64,000 nucleotides of DNA from Micropruina sonneratiae (GTDB taxonomy: Bacteria > Actinomycetota > Actinomycetes > Propionibacteriales > Propionibacteriaceae): positions 1-64,000 of the forward strand of contig NZ_JAPDHX010000003.1 in assembly GCF_025972045.1 (NCBI RefSeq), in the 5' to 3' direction. The stretch's first letter is position 1; each line of letters begins with the position of its first letter. Below are positions 27,988-38,082 of the stretch, in pieces. Both the position numbers and the translations under genes were made by a program. The notes under the pieces are model-generated. The model was not told the DNA's origin. It was given only the letters and a program-made list of their open reading frames with translations, and did no database searches.

Positions 27988-30900
27988 CGGCGTGCTCTCC
28001 TTCTGCGCGTGGCGGGTTCGGGCCGCCAGGCGTCGAGGTCGTCCACGGTCAGGCCGAGGTCCTGCAGGTGGCCGCGCAGTTGTTCGGCGCAGAACGCGGC
28101 CGGGCTGACCCCGTAGTCCTGGCTGATCGCGGCGTGCCACTGCTCCACCCAGGGCTGCAGTTCGGCCATGCCGGCGACCAGCGGCACGAGCACGCTGTCG
28201 GCGGCGCCCTCGCCCTGCCGGGCCTGGATGATGGTGGCCAGTGCCAGGGACTGCTGGGCGTGGTCCCAGCCGGCCCAGCCGAGCAGGGGAGTGGGGTCGG
28301 TCTCCCGACCCGCGCCCGGGTAGGCGATGAAGCGTTCCTTGGGCACGTCGAGCTTGCCGCGGTGGCTCCAGTAGGACTGCTTGCGGAAGTCGGCTCCTGT
28401 GTACTTGGGCGGCACCGGGATCGTGGCGGCGAACGCGTCGGCCTGCTGGTCGGCGGCCTTCTGCTCGGCCTCGGTGGGTTCGGTACCGCCGGCGACCTGC
28501 ACCTGGCGCAGCGCGTCCTCCTGGCGCTGCAGCGCCCAGGTGTGCTGCCATTGGCCGAACTTGCGCAGCCCGGACTCCTTCAACCGGTACGCGGCCAGGT
28601 GGGGCACCGCTTCGGGTTCCAGCAGTTCGGTGAGTGCGGCGACCAGGTCGACGTCGCGGACGCCCTTCCACAGTTCCACCACGCCGCGGAAATCGGCGTC
28701 GCGGCCCAGCAGGTCGGCCAGTTGGCTGACCGAGTGCGGGGTGGGCTGGCCGAGCGCGTTGAGCCACAGCGACCGGTTCTCCAGCCGGTCGAGCAGCCAG
28801 CCGCGCAGCGCCTTGTCGGCCTGCTTGGCGAACGGCTCGGACGACCAGCGCCGCTTGTACTCCGGGGCCTCCAGCAACCGGATCGCATCGACGGAATCAA
28901 TGGCGTCGATCCGCCGCTGCACCAGGTCGCGGTAGTCGGCCGGCCAATGTGAGGGGATAGCGATGATCGGGGTGGAGCCGTGCCGTTCGAACCAGGTGGT
29001 CTGCTCTTCGCCGGCGGCGATCCTGCGGGCCAGCACGATCTCGAAGGCTCGCTCGCCCAGCTTGATTTCGGGCGGGTCCCCGTCGTAGCTGAGGTCGTCG
29101 TCGAGCAGGCCGTAGGGCCGGTACACCTCCCAGTCCAGTTCCTCCTGTTCGGCGATCATCCGGCCGCGCAGCGAGTGCTGGGCGGCTTCGGCGGCGCGCA
29201 GCAGGTCGGCGGTGGGTGGCGTGGACGCGATCAGGGCGGAGACCTGCTGGGCGGAGAGTTCCTGGGCAAGCGTGTCGAGGGTGCGGCCACGCTCCAGGGG
29301 CAGGGACTCTGGCAGCGGGAAGTCCTGCAGGGTGGTGCCGGTGAACTCGTAGCGGTCAGACCACGGCTGCTGCGACACGCGCGCGCCGTCGGGGCCGACC
29401 GGATCACCGCCCTTAGGGTAGCTGTTCTGCTTGAGCCAGAAGCACGCCGTGGACGAGTTCAACACCCCCAACAGCTTCAGGTGGTCATCCTCGGTCGCCG
29501 AGTCAGGGAGTTGGAAGAACGGCGCTGACCGGTTGAATACCAGTTCTCCTCTGGCTAACGCGAAATGGTTGTGAGTCGAGACAAAGGCCCAACTCAGAGC
29601 GCGAGGTCGGTTAGCCCTTGCGAGCGCAATCTGGTGCCACTGCCACCATGAGCGGCCAGCCTGTAGGTATGAGCCACCCGAGAAGGTGGCTCTGCTCCAT
29701 AGCAGGGTTCTGAGGGGCCACATCCAGCGCAGTGTCTGAGGCCACTCTGCGAGGTTAGCTAGCTTTCCAGCAATGTACGGGAAGACTGCCCATTCTCCCT
29801 CCGCAAGACCGTAGTCACGAATATCTTCGCCAACCACAAAGGGGCGATTGAGCTCGGGTTCAAGGTGCCGACGCCTCATTGATTCCTCTGGTGCAAGAAA
29901 GGCGCCGTCGGAATTGGTCTGACCAGAGTAGCCGATGTCCAGCAGGAGATCCTTCAAGCGATGCGTCCATACTCCTAGCGCCCGGACGACAGTACTGGTG
30001 CTACCGCCACCGAGTGCCCACGGGTGTTTCACAAAATTCTTGCGCGACGCCTCGCTGACCGTGACCCAGTCATCCTCGTAGTCAAAGCGATCCACGTGGG
30101 CGACTATGGAAGCCCAGACCCTTCCGTTCCGCGCCTGCTCTGGACGTCCCGGCTCACCCCGAATCCCAAGCACCGCCCGAACGGTTACAGTGCGCGGCGA
30201 GCGATTGCGACCCACCAGAATCAGTGTTGGCGTGCCGTGTCCGGGGATGTACGCGCCGGAGGTGTCGATCACCTCGACCAGATCGAGGTGCGCGAGGAAG
30301 TCCTCAATGATCGGGGCGCCGAACTCGCGCTTCATGAACGAGTTGGAGGTGATCTGGCCCACCCAGCCGGCGGGCTGGCTGCCGTCCCCGCGCCTGGCGA
30401 GCTTGAACAGCAGTTCCATGAACGGCACGGTCAGCGCGTAGGTGCCCTTACAGTAGTTGTAGCGCTCCCGATAGCCGGCGTTGAGCTTCTTGTCCTTGAC
30501 CGTGATGTAGGGCGGGTTGGCGACCACCGCGTCGTACTGGCCGCGGGTGAGGGCGGCGACCAGGGCGTCCTTGTCTTCGGTGGAGTAGGCGAAGTCGTCG
30601 CTGTGGGTGAACAGGGTGTCCTGGTCGTGGCTGAACCACAGCGAGTCGCCGGCGAGCACGTGGTAGCGGAAGCCGGGGGCGCGTTCCAGGGAGTTCTCGC
30701 CCACGGCCTTGAGTGCGGCGACGGTGAGCCGGAAGGTGGCGATGGCGACGGCGAACGGGTTGAGGTCCACACCCCACACCGCGTCCAAGGCCTCTTGCAC
30801 CCGCTCGCGGGTGCCGAGCCCCGGGGCTTCCGCGTCCCAGCGGGCCAGCACGCGGCGGAACGCGCCGAGCAGAAAGTGGCCGGAGCCGCAGGCGGGGTCG

Positions 30901-31586
30901 ATCAGTTTGAAGCCGTCGAGAGGCCGGTCCGCCAGGGCCGGGTCGAGGGTGCGGTCGAGGATGAACTCCTCCACGAACTCCGGGGTCTGCAGCAGCGCGT
31001 AGGTCTTCTTGGCGTGGTCGGAGAGGTCCTGGTAGAGGTCGCCGAGAAAGCGGGTGTCCAGGTCGGGGTCGGTGAAGTCGTGCACCAAGGCCCCGTCGGC
31101 GTCGCGGCGGCGCCAGAACTCCAGCAGGGCGGTGACCGCCTGGCCGGACGGCGACACGGTGTGCAGCATCGCCTGGTCGTCCACCAGGCCCGCGGTGGCG
31201 GGCGTGGCGGCCAGGTAGTTGATCGCCTGCTCCAGCCACTCCCGGTCGGTGTCTTCCGGATGGCTGCGGAAGTAGGCGAGCTGGGCGTCCAGGGCCTCCT
31301 GGCGACGCTCCGGCGGGCCGGAGATCCAGACCGGGCCGAGCAGCCGGTTGTCTTCGCAGAACCGGATGAACACCGTGGTCAGCACCCACGAGACGGCGGC
31401 CTGGGTGACACGGTCGTCGGCCCAGGCGGTGTACCCGGCGGCGGTGCGGTCACCTGTTACGGCGGCGGCGTGCTCGCGCTTCCAGTCCCCGTCGAAGGCG
31501 GGCAGCGTGATGCGTTCCCGCAGGTCCTTCTCCAGCGACAGGACCTGCCGTTTCAGGTCGGCGACCAGGGTGTCGTGGGTGGTCAC
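27984..31586 (-). CDS. pglX: BREX-2 adenine-specific DNA methyltransferase PglX
   Basis: 1,200 residues. GTG 31586 ([14 protein letters not shown]) overlaps the pglW stop as GTGA and follows GAAGGA; the longer upstream frame is a shadow. SAM-binding motif I is [10 protein letters not shown] near residue 230 and catalytic motif IV is NPPY near 355, both complete, so it should methylate adenine N6. It marks self DNA and is also needed for defence. Residues about 495-730 (roughly 29,400-30,100) come from markedly lower-GC DNA (about 57% against 70% or more on either side). That suggests an exchanged target-recognition region. Confidence 0.94.
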   Translation of the reverse strand: MTTHDTLVADLKRQVLSLEKDLRERITLPAFDGDWKREHAAAVTGDRTAAGYTAWADDRVTQAAVSWVLTTVFIRFCEDNRLLGPVWISGPPERRQEALDAQLAYFRSHPEDTDREWLEQAINYLAATPATAGLVDDQAMLHTVSPSGQAVTALLEFWRRRDADGALVHDFTDPDLDTRFLGDLYQDLSDHAKKTYALLQTPEFVEEFILDRTLDPALADRPLDGFKLIDPACGSGHFLLGAFRRVLARWDAEAPGLGTRERVQEALDAVWGVDLNPFAVAIATFRLTVAALKAVGENSLERAPGFRYHVLAGDSLWFSHDQDTLFTHSDDFAYSTEDKDALVAALTRGQYDAVVANPPYITVKDKKLNAGYRERYNYCKGTYALTVPFMELLFKLARRGDGSQPAGWVGQITSNSFMKREFGAPIIEDFLAHLDLVEVIDTSGAYIPGHGTPTLILVGRNRSPRTVTVRAVLGIRGEPGRPEQARNGRVWASIVAHVDRFDYEDDWVTVSEASRKNFVKHPWALGGGSTSTVVRALGVWTHRLKDLLLDIGYSGQTNSDGAFLAPEESMRRRHLEPELNRPFVVGEDIRDYGLAEGEWAVFPYIAGKLANLAEWPQTLRWMWPLRTLLWSRATFSGGSYLQAGRSWWQWHQIALARANRPRALSWAFVSTHNHFALARGELVFNRSAPFFQLPDSATEDDHLKLLGVLNSSTACFWLKQNSYPKGGDPVGPDGARVSQQPWSDRYEFTGTTLQDFPLPESLPLERGRTLDTLAQELSAQQVSALIASTPPTADLLRAAEAAQHSLRGRMIAEQEELDWEVYRPYGLLDDDLSYDGDPPEIKLGERAFEIVLARRIAAGEEQTTWFERHGSTPIIAIPSHWPADYRDLVQRRIDAIDSVDAIRLLEAPEYKRRWSSEPFAKQADKALRGWLLDRLENRSLWLNALGQPTPHSVSQLADLLGRDADFRGVVELWKGVRDVDLVAALTELLEPEAVPHLAAYRLKESGLRKFGQWQHTWALQRQEDALRQVQVAGGTEPTEAEQKAADQQADAFAATIPVPPKYTGADFRKQSYWSHRGKLDVPKERFIAYPGAGRETDPTPLLGWAGWDHAQQSLALATIIQARQGEGAADSVLVPLVAGMAELQPWVEQWHAAISQDYGVSPAAFCAEQLRGHLQDLGLTVDDLDAWRPEPATRRRRARR

Positions 31587-34500
31587 ACGCGTCCTTCCTG
31601 CTGTTGCGCATCGATCCAGTCCGGCGGCACCGGCACGTACTGGCTGGGGGCGGTGAGCGGTAGCGAACGGCCGTCCACCATCGCGCCGGTGTTGCCGGGC
31701 AGTTGGGGCACCACCAGCCAGACCGCGGCGGGACGTGCGGTGGCCAGATCCATCCAGCCGGCGAGCAGGTCGAGCGCGTCGTAGCGGGCCAGCAGCGAGC
31801 CGTCCACCAGCGCCACCGGACGTCCGGCGGCGTCGTCGAGGGCCTGCCGTACGGCGGCACCGACCGCGGGCAGCGACCGCTTGACAAGCGCCCGCAGGCC
31901 CTGGCCGGGTCTCGAGGATTCCGCTTGCGTGTCGGCGCTGAGCACGTCGGCCCAGCTGATGCCGGCCGCGGCGGCGGTGTCGGCCAGGGCGTCCATCAGG
32001 GCGCCGGACAGGTCGAGTTCCACGGCGTCGAAGCGGTCGCGCAGCACATTCAGGAACTTCTCCAGCCGCAGCGCGCCCACGCCGAGGGCGAGGAACGAAC
32101 GGCGCTCCCGGCTGTCCCGCAGGCGCTGGCCGACCGCTCCCGGGCCGACCGTCGAGACCGGCCCGGTCACCATCGTGGCCGGGCGCGAATCGAGGCCGGT
32201 GGTGTCGCGAATGGTGGCGTCCGGCACCAGGTAGGCGTCGCGGGCCGGATCCCACTGCAGGCCGAGACCCGCCTCAATGACGATGCGGTCGAGGTCGGTG
32301 CGGCGCGGCAGTGGCGGCAGGTCGGGGAACCGGGAGCGGACCCGCTGCTGCAGGTTTCGTGCGGTGTGCGGTTGGCCGGGAACCACCGCCGGCAGCACCT
32401 GCCGCAGCGCCTCGGCGGCGCCGAGGTCGCGGTGGTGCAGTTCACCGGTGGCGGATGCCCCGGCGCAGGTCGACAGCCGGGCAGCCAGCCGGGCCAACCG
32501 GGGGCCGTCGGGAGCGCCGTCGAAGGGCGAGGCGGTCCGGGCAGTGGTCGCGTCGTCCATGACGGCGGCGAGAGCGGCGGTTACCCGGGCCGCCGGCACC
32601 AGCGCGTCGGTGCCGGTGAGGTTCACCTCGGCGACCAGTTGATCGGCGCGCCGGCCGAGTGCCTCGGCCACGTCGAGCAGGTCGTGGCGGGTGGCGACCA
32701 GCACCGGCTGATGCTCGCGGCGACGCTGGAACCAGCCGCCGTCGTCCTGCTCGTCCGGTGCCTCGGCGCGGTCCAGCGCGGCGCGCCGCTCGATCGTGCA
32801 GCGCAGCATGCCCTCGGCCAGCCGGACCTGTTGGGCGTCAGCGTTGTCGGCGGCGGGCACCATCAGCCCCAGCAGGTGCTTCGCCAGTTCGTCGAAGGTG
32901 GCGACGCCGCCCAACTCACCCAGACGGACGTCGACGGCGTCGGCCAGGCCGTCCAGCAACTCCCGGGCCGACTCGACGGTGGCCCACCGGTCCTGCAGCA
33001 CGCCGAACAGTTGACTGACCCGGCCCCGGGTGACCGGCGGGGCGAACGAGGCGGCCAGTTCGGCCTGGGTGGCGTTGGCGTCCAGGCTGCCGGTGACCCC
33101 GAGCAGATGCGAGGCGAGCACCACCGCCTTGTCGTTGCGGCCGGTGCGGGCGGCGTCCAGCAGCAGGTCGGCGCACTCGTGCGGTCCGGGCAGTGTGGCC
33201 TGCTGCTCGACCGGACGCCAGCCGCGGGCCGACCGGGCGAACTTCGACCGCCACAGCTTGGCGAAACGCTTGATCTCGTCGCGGGTGGCGACTGCCGAGC
33301 CGGGCAGCCGGTTGAGCCGGACGGCGTCCACGGCGGCCAGTTCGCCGACCGTGCTGACCGCGAGCGGCTCCAACGCGGAGATGGCCCGGGGGGTGAGCCC
33401 GGACTGGGCCAGGGGAGTGTCCGCGGTGGCGTTCGCGGCCAGTTCGTCGGCGTTGGCGGGCACCACGGAGCTTTCCGGGAAGCAGGCCCGCCATTCCAGC
33501 AGCATCTCGTCGGCGGTGTGGTGCCGGGCGGTTGCGTCCCGGGCCAAGGCCCGGGTGAAGAAGGCGGCCAGGCGCGCCCGGGCGGAGGCGTCGAAGTCGT
33601 CGGGATCGATGGTCGCCTCGTCACGGATGGCGGCCGGTTCGCTGAGCCCGTCGCCATAGACCGGGGTGTGGCCGGTGGCCATTTCGAACAGCACGACAGC
33701 GGCGGCGTACCGTTCCGCCGCTGAGTCGTACAGGCGTCGTCCGCCGAGGAACGGGTCCAGGTAAGGCCGGGTGCCGGCCTGGGTGTCGGACGCCGGCGCC
33801 TTCGACAGTGAGAAGTCGAACAACATCAGGTGCTTGGCCCGGTTGCTGTTGCCCGCTCGGGCCTCCCGCACGCCTAGGTTGGCGGGCTTGATGTCGCGGT
33901 GCATGACGCCGGCCGAATCCAGGGCGATCACCGTCTCGAGCAGATCGGTGCCCCAGCGCTCCAGGAGGTCGAGCGAGAGCCGGTCGCGGTTGCCCAGGTG
34001 GGTGGCCAGCGTTTCCTGCCCGGCGCTGGCCAGCAGCAGCGCCCAGCGGCCCCCGACGTCGAGCGGACCCTCGATCAGCTTGGCGATGCGTGGACTGTTC
34101 AGCCGGCCGAGAGTGTCCGCCTCCTCCTCCAGGCGGCGGACGGCGGCGTCGTCGACGGCCACTTTCAGCACCCGCTCGGCCTCGTCCGGATGCTGGTGGT
34201 CGCGGACCAGCAGGCCAACGGCGGTGGAGCCGGCACCGAGACGGTGGGTGAGTTCGAAGCGGTCACCGAGGATCGCACCCGGTCCCGCGTCGAGCGGGTC
34301 GGTGACTTCGGCGACCGCCGGTTGGACGGCCGCGTCGAGGATGGACAGGAAGGCGGCGACGTCCGGCAGCCGCTCCGAGACCGACGGCGCGGTTGCCGCC
34401 AGCACGGCCCGGCGCAGTTCACTGTGCGCGGCGGGCAACTCGACCGACAGGTCCAGGCCGTCCTGGTCATGAAGGCGGGACTTCAGGTCGGCCGCCGTGC

Positions 34501-35818
34501 GGGCCGGCGGCTGGCCGCCGGTGAACAGGTAGAACGCAAGCGCGCCCAGTCCGAACACGTCCAGCCGCAGCCGGTTGCGGGTGGCGGCCAGGACACCTTC
34601 GGGGGCGGTGAAGCCGTCGTGAATCCATCGCTCGGCGACCGGTAGCTGGTCGGCGTCCAGGCTGGCCAGTGCGGTGACTCCGCGGGTGGCCTGGGTGGAG
34701 GTGGCCGCGTCGGTGCGTCCGACGCCCTGCCAGTCGGTGAGCCGGACCAGCGGGCGTCCGTCGTGCGTGGTGCTGATCAGCACGGCGTGCGGGCTCAGCC
34801 GGCGGTGGACCACGTTCTTGCCGTGTGCGTACTGAAGAGCCTCGGCGATCTGCCGGACCAGGTCGAGCTGGGTGTCGAAGTCGAGCCCGTCGGGCCGGCC
34901 GGCCAGCCACAGGTCGAGCCGCTGCCACGACGAGTCATAGGGGTAGACCAGCCCGGGGCCGAGTTCGGAATCGACATAGTCCTCGGGCCGCAGGATCGCG
35001 TCGTGGCTGAGCCGCTGCATGACCTGCAGCTCGTGGGCGGCGAGCAACCGGGCCTGGCTGCGGGCCTGCTCGGACGATCCTTCGGGGACGGTGCGGAACC
35101 TGATCCGGCGGCGCTGGTTGCGCAGGTGCTTGTGGGTGGCGAGCCAGTCCTGCCAACCGGGACCGTCGTCCAAGGGCTGCGGGTCGAGGACGAAGGAGCC
35201 CGCTTCGCGGGGGTGGGCACGCACACCGATGAGCTGCATTGCGCCGACCACGGCGTTCTCATAAATGCGAGTGTTGGGCCGGGGATCGCCGTCGAACACG
35301 TCGGTGATCGGGTCGAGTGCGCCCGGACGGTCGTCATCCGGAAGGCCGTAGAGGCCGATGCGTGCCGAATCTGGCAGTGCACAGACCAGGTCGGGGTGGT
35401 GCAGAAAGACCGCTTCCTGAATGAATGGGATGCCGTCGCGCGGGTTGGGGGCGTCACGGAAGGAGTGGTTGCGCAACCACTCGCCGTAAGCCGTCATTAG
35501 CTTGGAGCGCAGCCGCTTGGCCTTGCGATTGGCCAGGAGCAGGGGAGAGTCCTCGGGGGCACGGCCGTCACGCCGCCAGGTCTGGTCGGTGCCCTGGAGT
35601 CGCCCCGAGTAGTACTTCAACTCGATCAAGTGCAGCCCGTCCGGGGCAAGCACGAGCAGGTCGACCTCGGCCCAGTTGCCGCGGTCGTCACGGAACTCGA
35701 AGTTGGTCCAGGCACGGTAAGGGGCACGGTCTGGCATCAGCCTCTTGGCGATGCGGAGGCCTTCGGCTTCGTGTGCGAACTGGGAGGGGGTGACTTCGAC
35801 CCAGCGGTCGTTGACCAC
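31583..35818 (-). CDS. pglW: BREX-2 NERD-kinase protein PglW
   Basis: 1,411 residues from GTG 35818 (VVNDRWVEVTPSQFAHE), which has GGGAG about 10 nt upstream; an in-frame ATG lies at 35854. An N-terminal NERD nuclease-like domain (about residues 10-115) keeps D and E-x-K (EVDLLVL, IELKYY). Two kinase domains follow. The first is degenerate (HRRLSPHAV near 336, DWQG near 362). The second looks active (glycine loop LGAGSTAVG near 526, HRDIKPANL near 639, then FDFSLSK). The C-terminal 600 residues are unrecognised. PglW from Streptomyces is a Ser/Thr kinase required for the Pgl phenotype. It is the first gene of the operon. Confidence 0.93.
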   Translation of the reverse strand: MVNDRWVEVTPSQFAHEAEGLRIAKRLMPDRAPYRAWTNFEFRDDRGNWAEVDLLVLAPDGLHLIELKYYSGRLQGTDQTWRRDGRAPEDSPLLLANRKAKRLRSKLMTAYGEWLRNHSFRDAPNPRDGIPFIQEAVFLHHPDLVCALPDSARIGLYGLPDDDRPGALDPITDVFDGDPRPNTRIYENAVVGAMQLIGVRAHPREAGSFVLDPQPLDDGPGWQDWLATHKHLRNQRRRIRFRTVPEGSSEQARSQARLLAAHELQVMQRLSHDAILRPEDYVDSELGPGLVYPYDSSWQRLDLWLAGRPDGLDFDTQLDLVRQIAEALQYAHGKNVVHRRLSPHAVLISTTHDGRPLVRLTDWQGVGRTDAATSTQATRGVTALASLDADQLPVAERWIHDGFTAPEGVLAATRNRLRLDVFGLGALAFYLFTGGQPPARTAADLKSRLHDQDGLDLSVELPAAHSELRRAVLAATAPSVSERLPDVAAFLSILDAAVQPAVAEVTDPLDAGPGAILGDRFELTHRLGAGSTAVGLLVRDHQHPDEAERVLKVAVDDAAVRRLEEEADTLGRLNSPRIAKLIEGPLDVGGRWALLLASAGQETLATHLGNRDRLSLDLLERWGTDLLETVIALDSAGVMHRDIKPANLGVREARAGNSNRAKHLMLFDFSLSKAPASDTQAGTRPYLDPFLGGRRLYDSAAERYAAAVVLFEMATGHTPVYGDGLSEPAAIRDEATIDPDDFDASARARLAAFFTRALARDATARHHTADEMLLEWRACFPESSVVPANADELAANATADTPLAQSGLTPRAISALEPLAVSTVGELAAVDAVRLNRLPGSAVATRDEIKRFAKLWRSKFARSARGWRPVEQQATLPGPHECADLLLDAARTGRNDKAVVLASHLLGVTGSLDANATQAELAASFAPPVTRGRVSQLFGVLQDRWATVESARELLDGLADAVDVRLGELGGVATFDELAKHLLGLMVPAADNADAQQVRLAEGMLRCTIERRAALDRAEAPDEQDDGGWFQRRREHQPVLVATRHDLLDVAEALGRRADQLVAEVNLTGTDALVPAARVTAALAAVMDDATTARTASPFDGAPDGPRLARLAARLSTCAGASATGELHHRDLGAAEALRQVLPAVVPGQPHTARNLQQRVRSRFPDLPPLPRRTDLDRIVIEAGLGLQWDPARDAYLVPDATIRDTTGLDSRPATMVTGPVSTVGPGAVGQRLRDSRERRSFLALGVGALRLEKFLNVLRDRFDAVELDLSGALMDALADTAAAAGISWADVLSADTQAESSRPGQGLRALVKRSLPAVGAAVRQALDDAAGRPVALVDGSLLARYDALDLLAGWMDLATARPAAVWLVVPQLPGNTGAMVDGRSLPLTAPSQYVPVPPDWIDAQQQEGRV

Positions 35819-35886
35819 AGTCTGCTCACTCCCTTCCTCGGACGCTCTGCTCAACTTACCGGCAACGCGGCGTCGCTGAACGACTG
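35819..35886. promoter_or_regulatory. Divergent promoter region of the BREX operon
   Basis: Only 68 bp separate the pglW GTG from the first ATG of the divergent helicase fragment (110 bp to its internal ATG at 35929). The promoter that drives the whole six-gene operon must lie here or within the helicase 5' end. I see no clear -35/-10 pair. No BrxR-like regulator gene is present in the window. Confidence 0.4.
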
Positions 35887-36610
35887 ATGCATCGGTTCAG
35901 GCGGAGACTGTCGGAAGCACATGGCACCATGAATGAGCCGTTCGATCTTGAGAAAGTCAAAGACCATTCCATGGCCCCGCGTCGCCGTAGACACCAATTC
36001 CCAACCGAGCCCACTGCCGTGCTGGATGACCTCAGCATCGACGACGAGATAGTTCGTCTCCAGGAACGTCTCAATGAGTTGGAACGGCTGAAGCAGTCAA
36101 TGGCAGCGCCGCCCGCTGCAACCTCTGATCCCGGCCTGAGCTTGTTTCCGTGGCAGCGTGACGCCTTGGATGCCTGGTCCGATCTGCGGCAGTGCGGCGT
36201 GGTACAGGCGGTGACCGGAGCCGGCAAGACGCGGGTTGGCATTGCGGCGATTGCCGAGGCACTGGAGTCGGGCGTCCGCGCGGTTGTGATGGTGCCAACT
36301 CTCGTGCTGCAGCAGCAGTGGGTGAACAGCCTTCGTGAGCTCTTGCCGGTTGCCCATGTGTCGACCCGGATCGGTGACGAGAGCTCGTGGCAGGTGATGG
36401 TGACCACGGTGCAGTCAGCCATCCACCGAGCAGTGCTGTCACGCTCGCAGCCCGGGCTGCTGGTGGCCGACGAGTGCCACCGGTACGGAGCGGAGTCTTT
36501 CGCACGGGCTCTTGGTCCGGAATATGCGTGGCGGTTGGGTCTGACAGCGACGCTAGAACGCGGTGACGGAGGAGACGCGATCCTCACCGACTACTTCGGC
36601 GGGGTTTGCT
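35887..36610 (+). pseudogene. SF2 DEAD/DEAH helicase, truncated by ISL3 insertion
   Basis: The first 241 residues or so of a superfamily 2 helicase. An N-terminal coiled segment (DDEIVRLQERLNELERL) is followed by WQRDALDAW, motif I TGAGKTR, motif II DECH and motif III GLTAT. The frame runs into the IS end at 36,611 and stops inside it. The rest of the gene is not on the other side of the IS, so a deletion accompanied or followed insertion. The start may be ATG 35887 or 35929. It is divergent from pglW and may once have been a BREX accessory gene. Confidence 0.8.
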
Positions 36611-38044
36611 GGCTCTTCACAATCGAGGGTGTAGTTGGGGTCTGAAACCTCCGGTTTCGAGCAGCGATCTGGCGATGTAGTTGGTGAGGTTCCGGAAACC
36701 GAGAGCGGAACCGCGGAGGTGTTCGAGGCGGCCGTTGATCGCTTCGGTGGGGCCGTTGCTGGTGCCGGGCCGGTCGAAGTAGGCAAGCACGTCAGCAGCC
36801 CGCTGTTTCAGGGTCCGGCCAAGCGATCGGAGTTCGACGAGCGCGGTCGGGACGCCGCTGCTGAGGCTGCCGATGAGTTGCTTCATCAGATCATGGCCGC
36901 GGGTCGGGTCGGGTTTGCGGTAGGCGGTGATCATTCGCTGGTAGGCGGCCCAGGTGACCTCGACGGCGACGTGGTCATCGTTGGCGAACAGGGCATCGAG
37001 CCGGGTCTTCTGTTTGTCGGTGAGCAGGCTGGTCCCGGTGTGCAGGGTGCGGCGGGCGGAGTAGAGCGGGTCGCCGGCCCGGCCGCGGTGGCTGTGGAGG
37101 TCTTGCTGGATTCGGCGGCGGCACTTGTCGAGTGCGTCGCCGGCGAGGCGGACGACGTGGAAGGGGTCCATCACCGCGACCGCGTCAGCAACTCCTCGCT
37201 GGTGGCGGTCTTGAAGCCGGTGAAGCCGTCCATCGCGACCACCTCGACGGCGTCTCGCCAGGCTTGGTCGCGTTCAGCGAGCCAGGTGGCGAACACGCTC
37301 TTGGAGCGGCCCTCGACCATGTCGAGCAGCCTGGCTGGACCGTTGCCGGTGCGTGGCCCGGTCAGGTCGATGATCACGGTGACGTACTTGTCGCCCTTAC
37401 GCGTGTGCCTCCACACGTGCTCGTCGACCCCGATCGTGGTGACACCCTCGAACCGGCCTAGATCGTTGATCAGCACCCGCTTCCCTTCGGCCAGCACCGC
37501 GTCGTTGGCGGTGTTCCAACTGACGTCCAGCCCTTCGGCGATCCGGGCCACGGTGAGGTGCTGCACCACGATGCCCTCCAGCGCCCACCGCAGCCCGCGC
37601 CGGGACAGCTTCGCCCGCGGCTCGGCGGCCTTCGTGGTGTCCTGCCGCCATACGTGTCCGCACCCAGTGCATCGGTACCGGCGGATAGTGACCTGAAGGA
37701 TCGTGGGTCGCCACCCGAGCGGTTCGTGGGCGAGCCGGCGGACCACCGTGCCGCACGCCGTGCCCTGGCAACCGCAACGGTGGCACCACTGGTCGGGCTC
37801 GACGACCCGGCAAGCCAGCACCGCCCGGCCAGGTTCGAGCCATTGCCCGACCACCACCAAACCGAGTTCGTCGACGCGGCAGAACGTGGTCAGGTCAGGG
37901 CAAGCGAAGGTAGCGTGAGGCACGTCGAGGTCTTCCAGACGGGTTGTGTGAGAACTCCCATCATCGGGAGACCTCGACCCCTACCCGCACACCGACGCGC
38001 CGCTGTCGATCACACCCCCGCCACACCCTCGTTTGTGATGAGCC
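36611..38044 (-). mobile_element. ISL3-family insertion sequence
   Basis: About 1,434 bp. The left boundary reads GGCTCTTCACAATCGAGG and the right end, reverse-complemented, reads GGCTCATCACAAACGAGG, giving imperfect terminal inverted repeats that continue into GTGTAG/GTGTGG. No matching 8-bp target duplication flanks it (GGTTTGCT against GCATTGGG), in line with a flanking deletion. The transposase inside has a frameshift. It separates the truncated helicase from the AbiE locus. Confidence 0.85.
36617..37923 (-). pseudogene. ISL3-family transposase, single-base frameshift
   Basis: The N-terminal half (37,171-37,923) has the zinc finger (CHRCGCQG...YRCTGCGHVW) and HTH (LTVARIAEGLDVSWNTAND). 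It then gives the start of the DDE catalytic domain (IGVDEHVWRH, VVAMDGFTGFKTA). At about 37,172 one base is missing within the expected EELPDAVAVMDPFH. The second half (MDPFHVVRLAGDALDKCRR... to RSLLETGGF) continues in another frame to 36,617 with the last acidic region (GPTEAINGRLE). Otherwise it is full length. Programmed frameshifting is not typical of this family, so it is probably inactive or an assembly indel. Confidence 0.85.
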
Positions 38045-38082
38045 GCATTGGGTTCAACGCGTGCGCGATGAGCCTCATCTGG

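Noticed and set aside
27988-28767. Upstream extension of the pglY frame over the pglX 3' end
   Set aside because: The extra residues are low-complexity and overlap pglX coding. The ATGA junction at 27,984-27,987 and the conserved MSALLRDIF start fix the real start.
31587-32255. Upstream extension of the pglX frame into pglW
   Set aside because: It reads as arginine/alanine-rich shadow sequence. The GTG at 31,586 with a ribosome site and GTGA overlap is the natural start.
18139-35818. DISARM or another multi-gene helicase-methylase system
   Set aside because: The presence of PglZ, the NERD-kinase PglW and BrxD is specific to BREX type 2. No DISARM DUF1998 or PLD gene is present.
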